DNA of 14,066 nucleotides from Kiritimatiellota bacterium. Lineage in GTDB: Bacteria > Verrucomicrobiota > Kiritimatiellia > JAAZAB01. The notes below the pieces were generated by a model that searched no databases, was not told the DNA's origin, and saw only the letters and a program-made list of their open reading frames with translations. Positions 14,054 to 14,066 of this stretch are shown one piece after another (positions within the stretch are counted from its first letter, which is position 1; each line of letters starts with the position of its first letter). Both the position numbers and the translations under genes were made by a program. The stretch spans positions 1-14,066 of the forward strand of contig VSJD01000115.1 in the NCBI GenBank assembly GCA_008636095.1, in the 5' to 3' direction.

Positions 14054-14066
14054 GCAAAAAATTTGG

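Overview
The window reads as a stretch of chromosome from a moderately GC-rich, Gram-negative-type (diderm) bacterium. The evidence is an NtrC-class sigma-54 activator, a two-transmembrane sensor kinase, a GldA/F/G-type ABC transporter with a DUF4340 partner, and a MoxR/DUF58/BatD-like set. The mix of genes, the large PHP-type metallohydrolase and the repeat-filled spacers would fit a PVC-superphylum lineage such as Kiritimatiellota or Lentisphaerota, but no rRNA or marker gene is present, so this is a low-confidence guess. Every convincing gene is on the minus strand, so transcription runs from high to low coordinates. There is no gene-free stretch over 300 bases, and no tRNA, rRNA, CRISPR array or transposase was seen.

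Region 1 (about 14060 to 8165) looks like a signalling and stress block. It holds a sensor histidine kinase, a ThuA-like plus PHP-like two-domain protein with its own candidate promoter, an NtrC-family response regulator, and a membrane-anchored small heat shock protein (Hsp20). In front of the Hsp20 gene is a near-consensus -24/-12 sigma-54 promoter (GG-N10-GC). About 70-100 bases further upstream are two GACA-N3-TGTC dyads spaced 20 bp apart. The simplest model is that the kinase phosphorylates the regulator, which binds the dyads and drives Hsp20, giving an envelope-stress circuit.

Region 2 (8037 to 1, leaving the window) is a co-directional gene train: ABC ATPase, ABC-2 permease, GldG-like substrate-binding or auxiliary protein, DUF4340 protein, MoxR AAA+ ATPase, DUF58 protein, and a truncated secreted protein that is probably BatD-like. 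The first four form a transporter module. The last three form the common MoxR-DUF58-BatD chaperone/von Willebrand-type module.

The spacers of Region 2 are unusual. Several are filled from stop codon to start region with degenerate 7- or 8-bp tandem repeats, and two of these arrays are arranged head-to-head as inverted arrays. Others hold hairpin elements or copies of an 18-bp repeat. One heptamer family also appears inside the DUF4340 coding sequence and forms its C-terminus. A second hairpin family, with arms CCACGTCG/CGACGTGG, occurs near both ends of the window.
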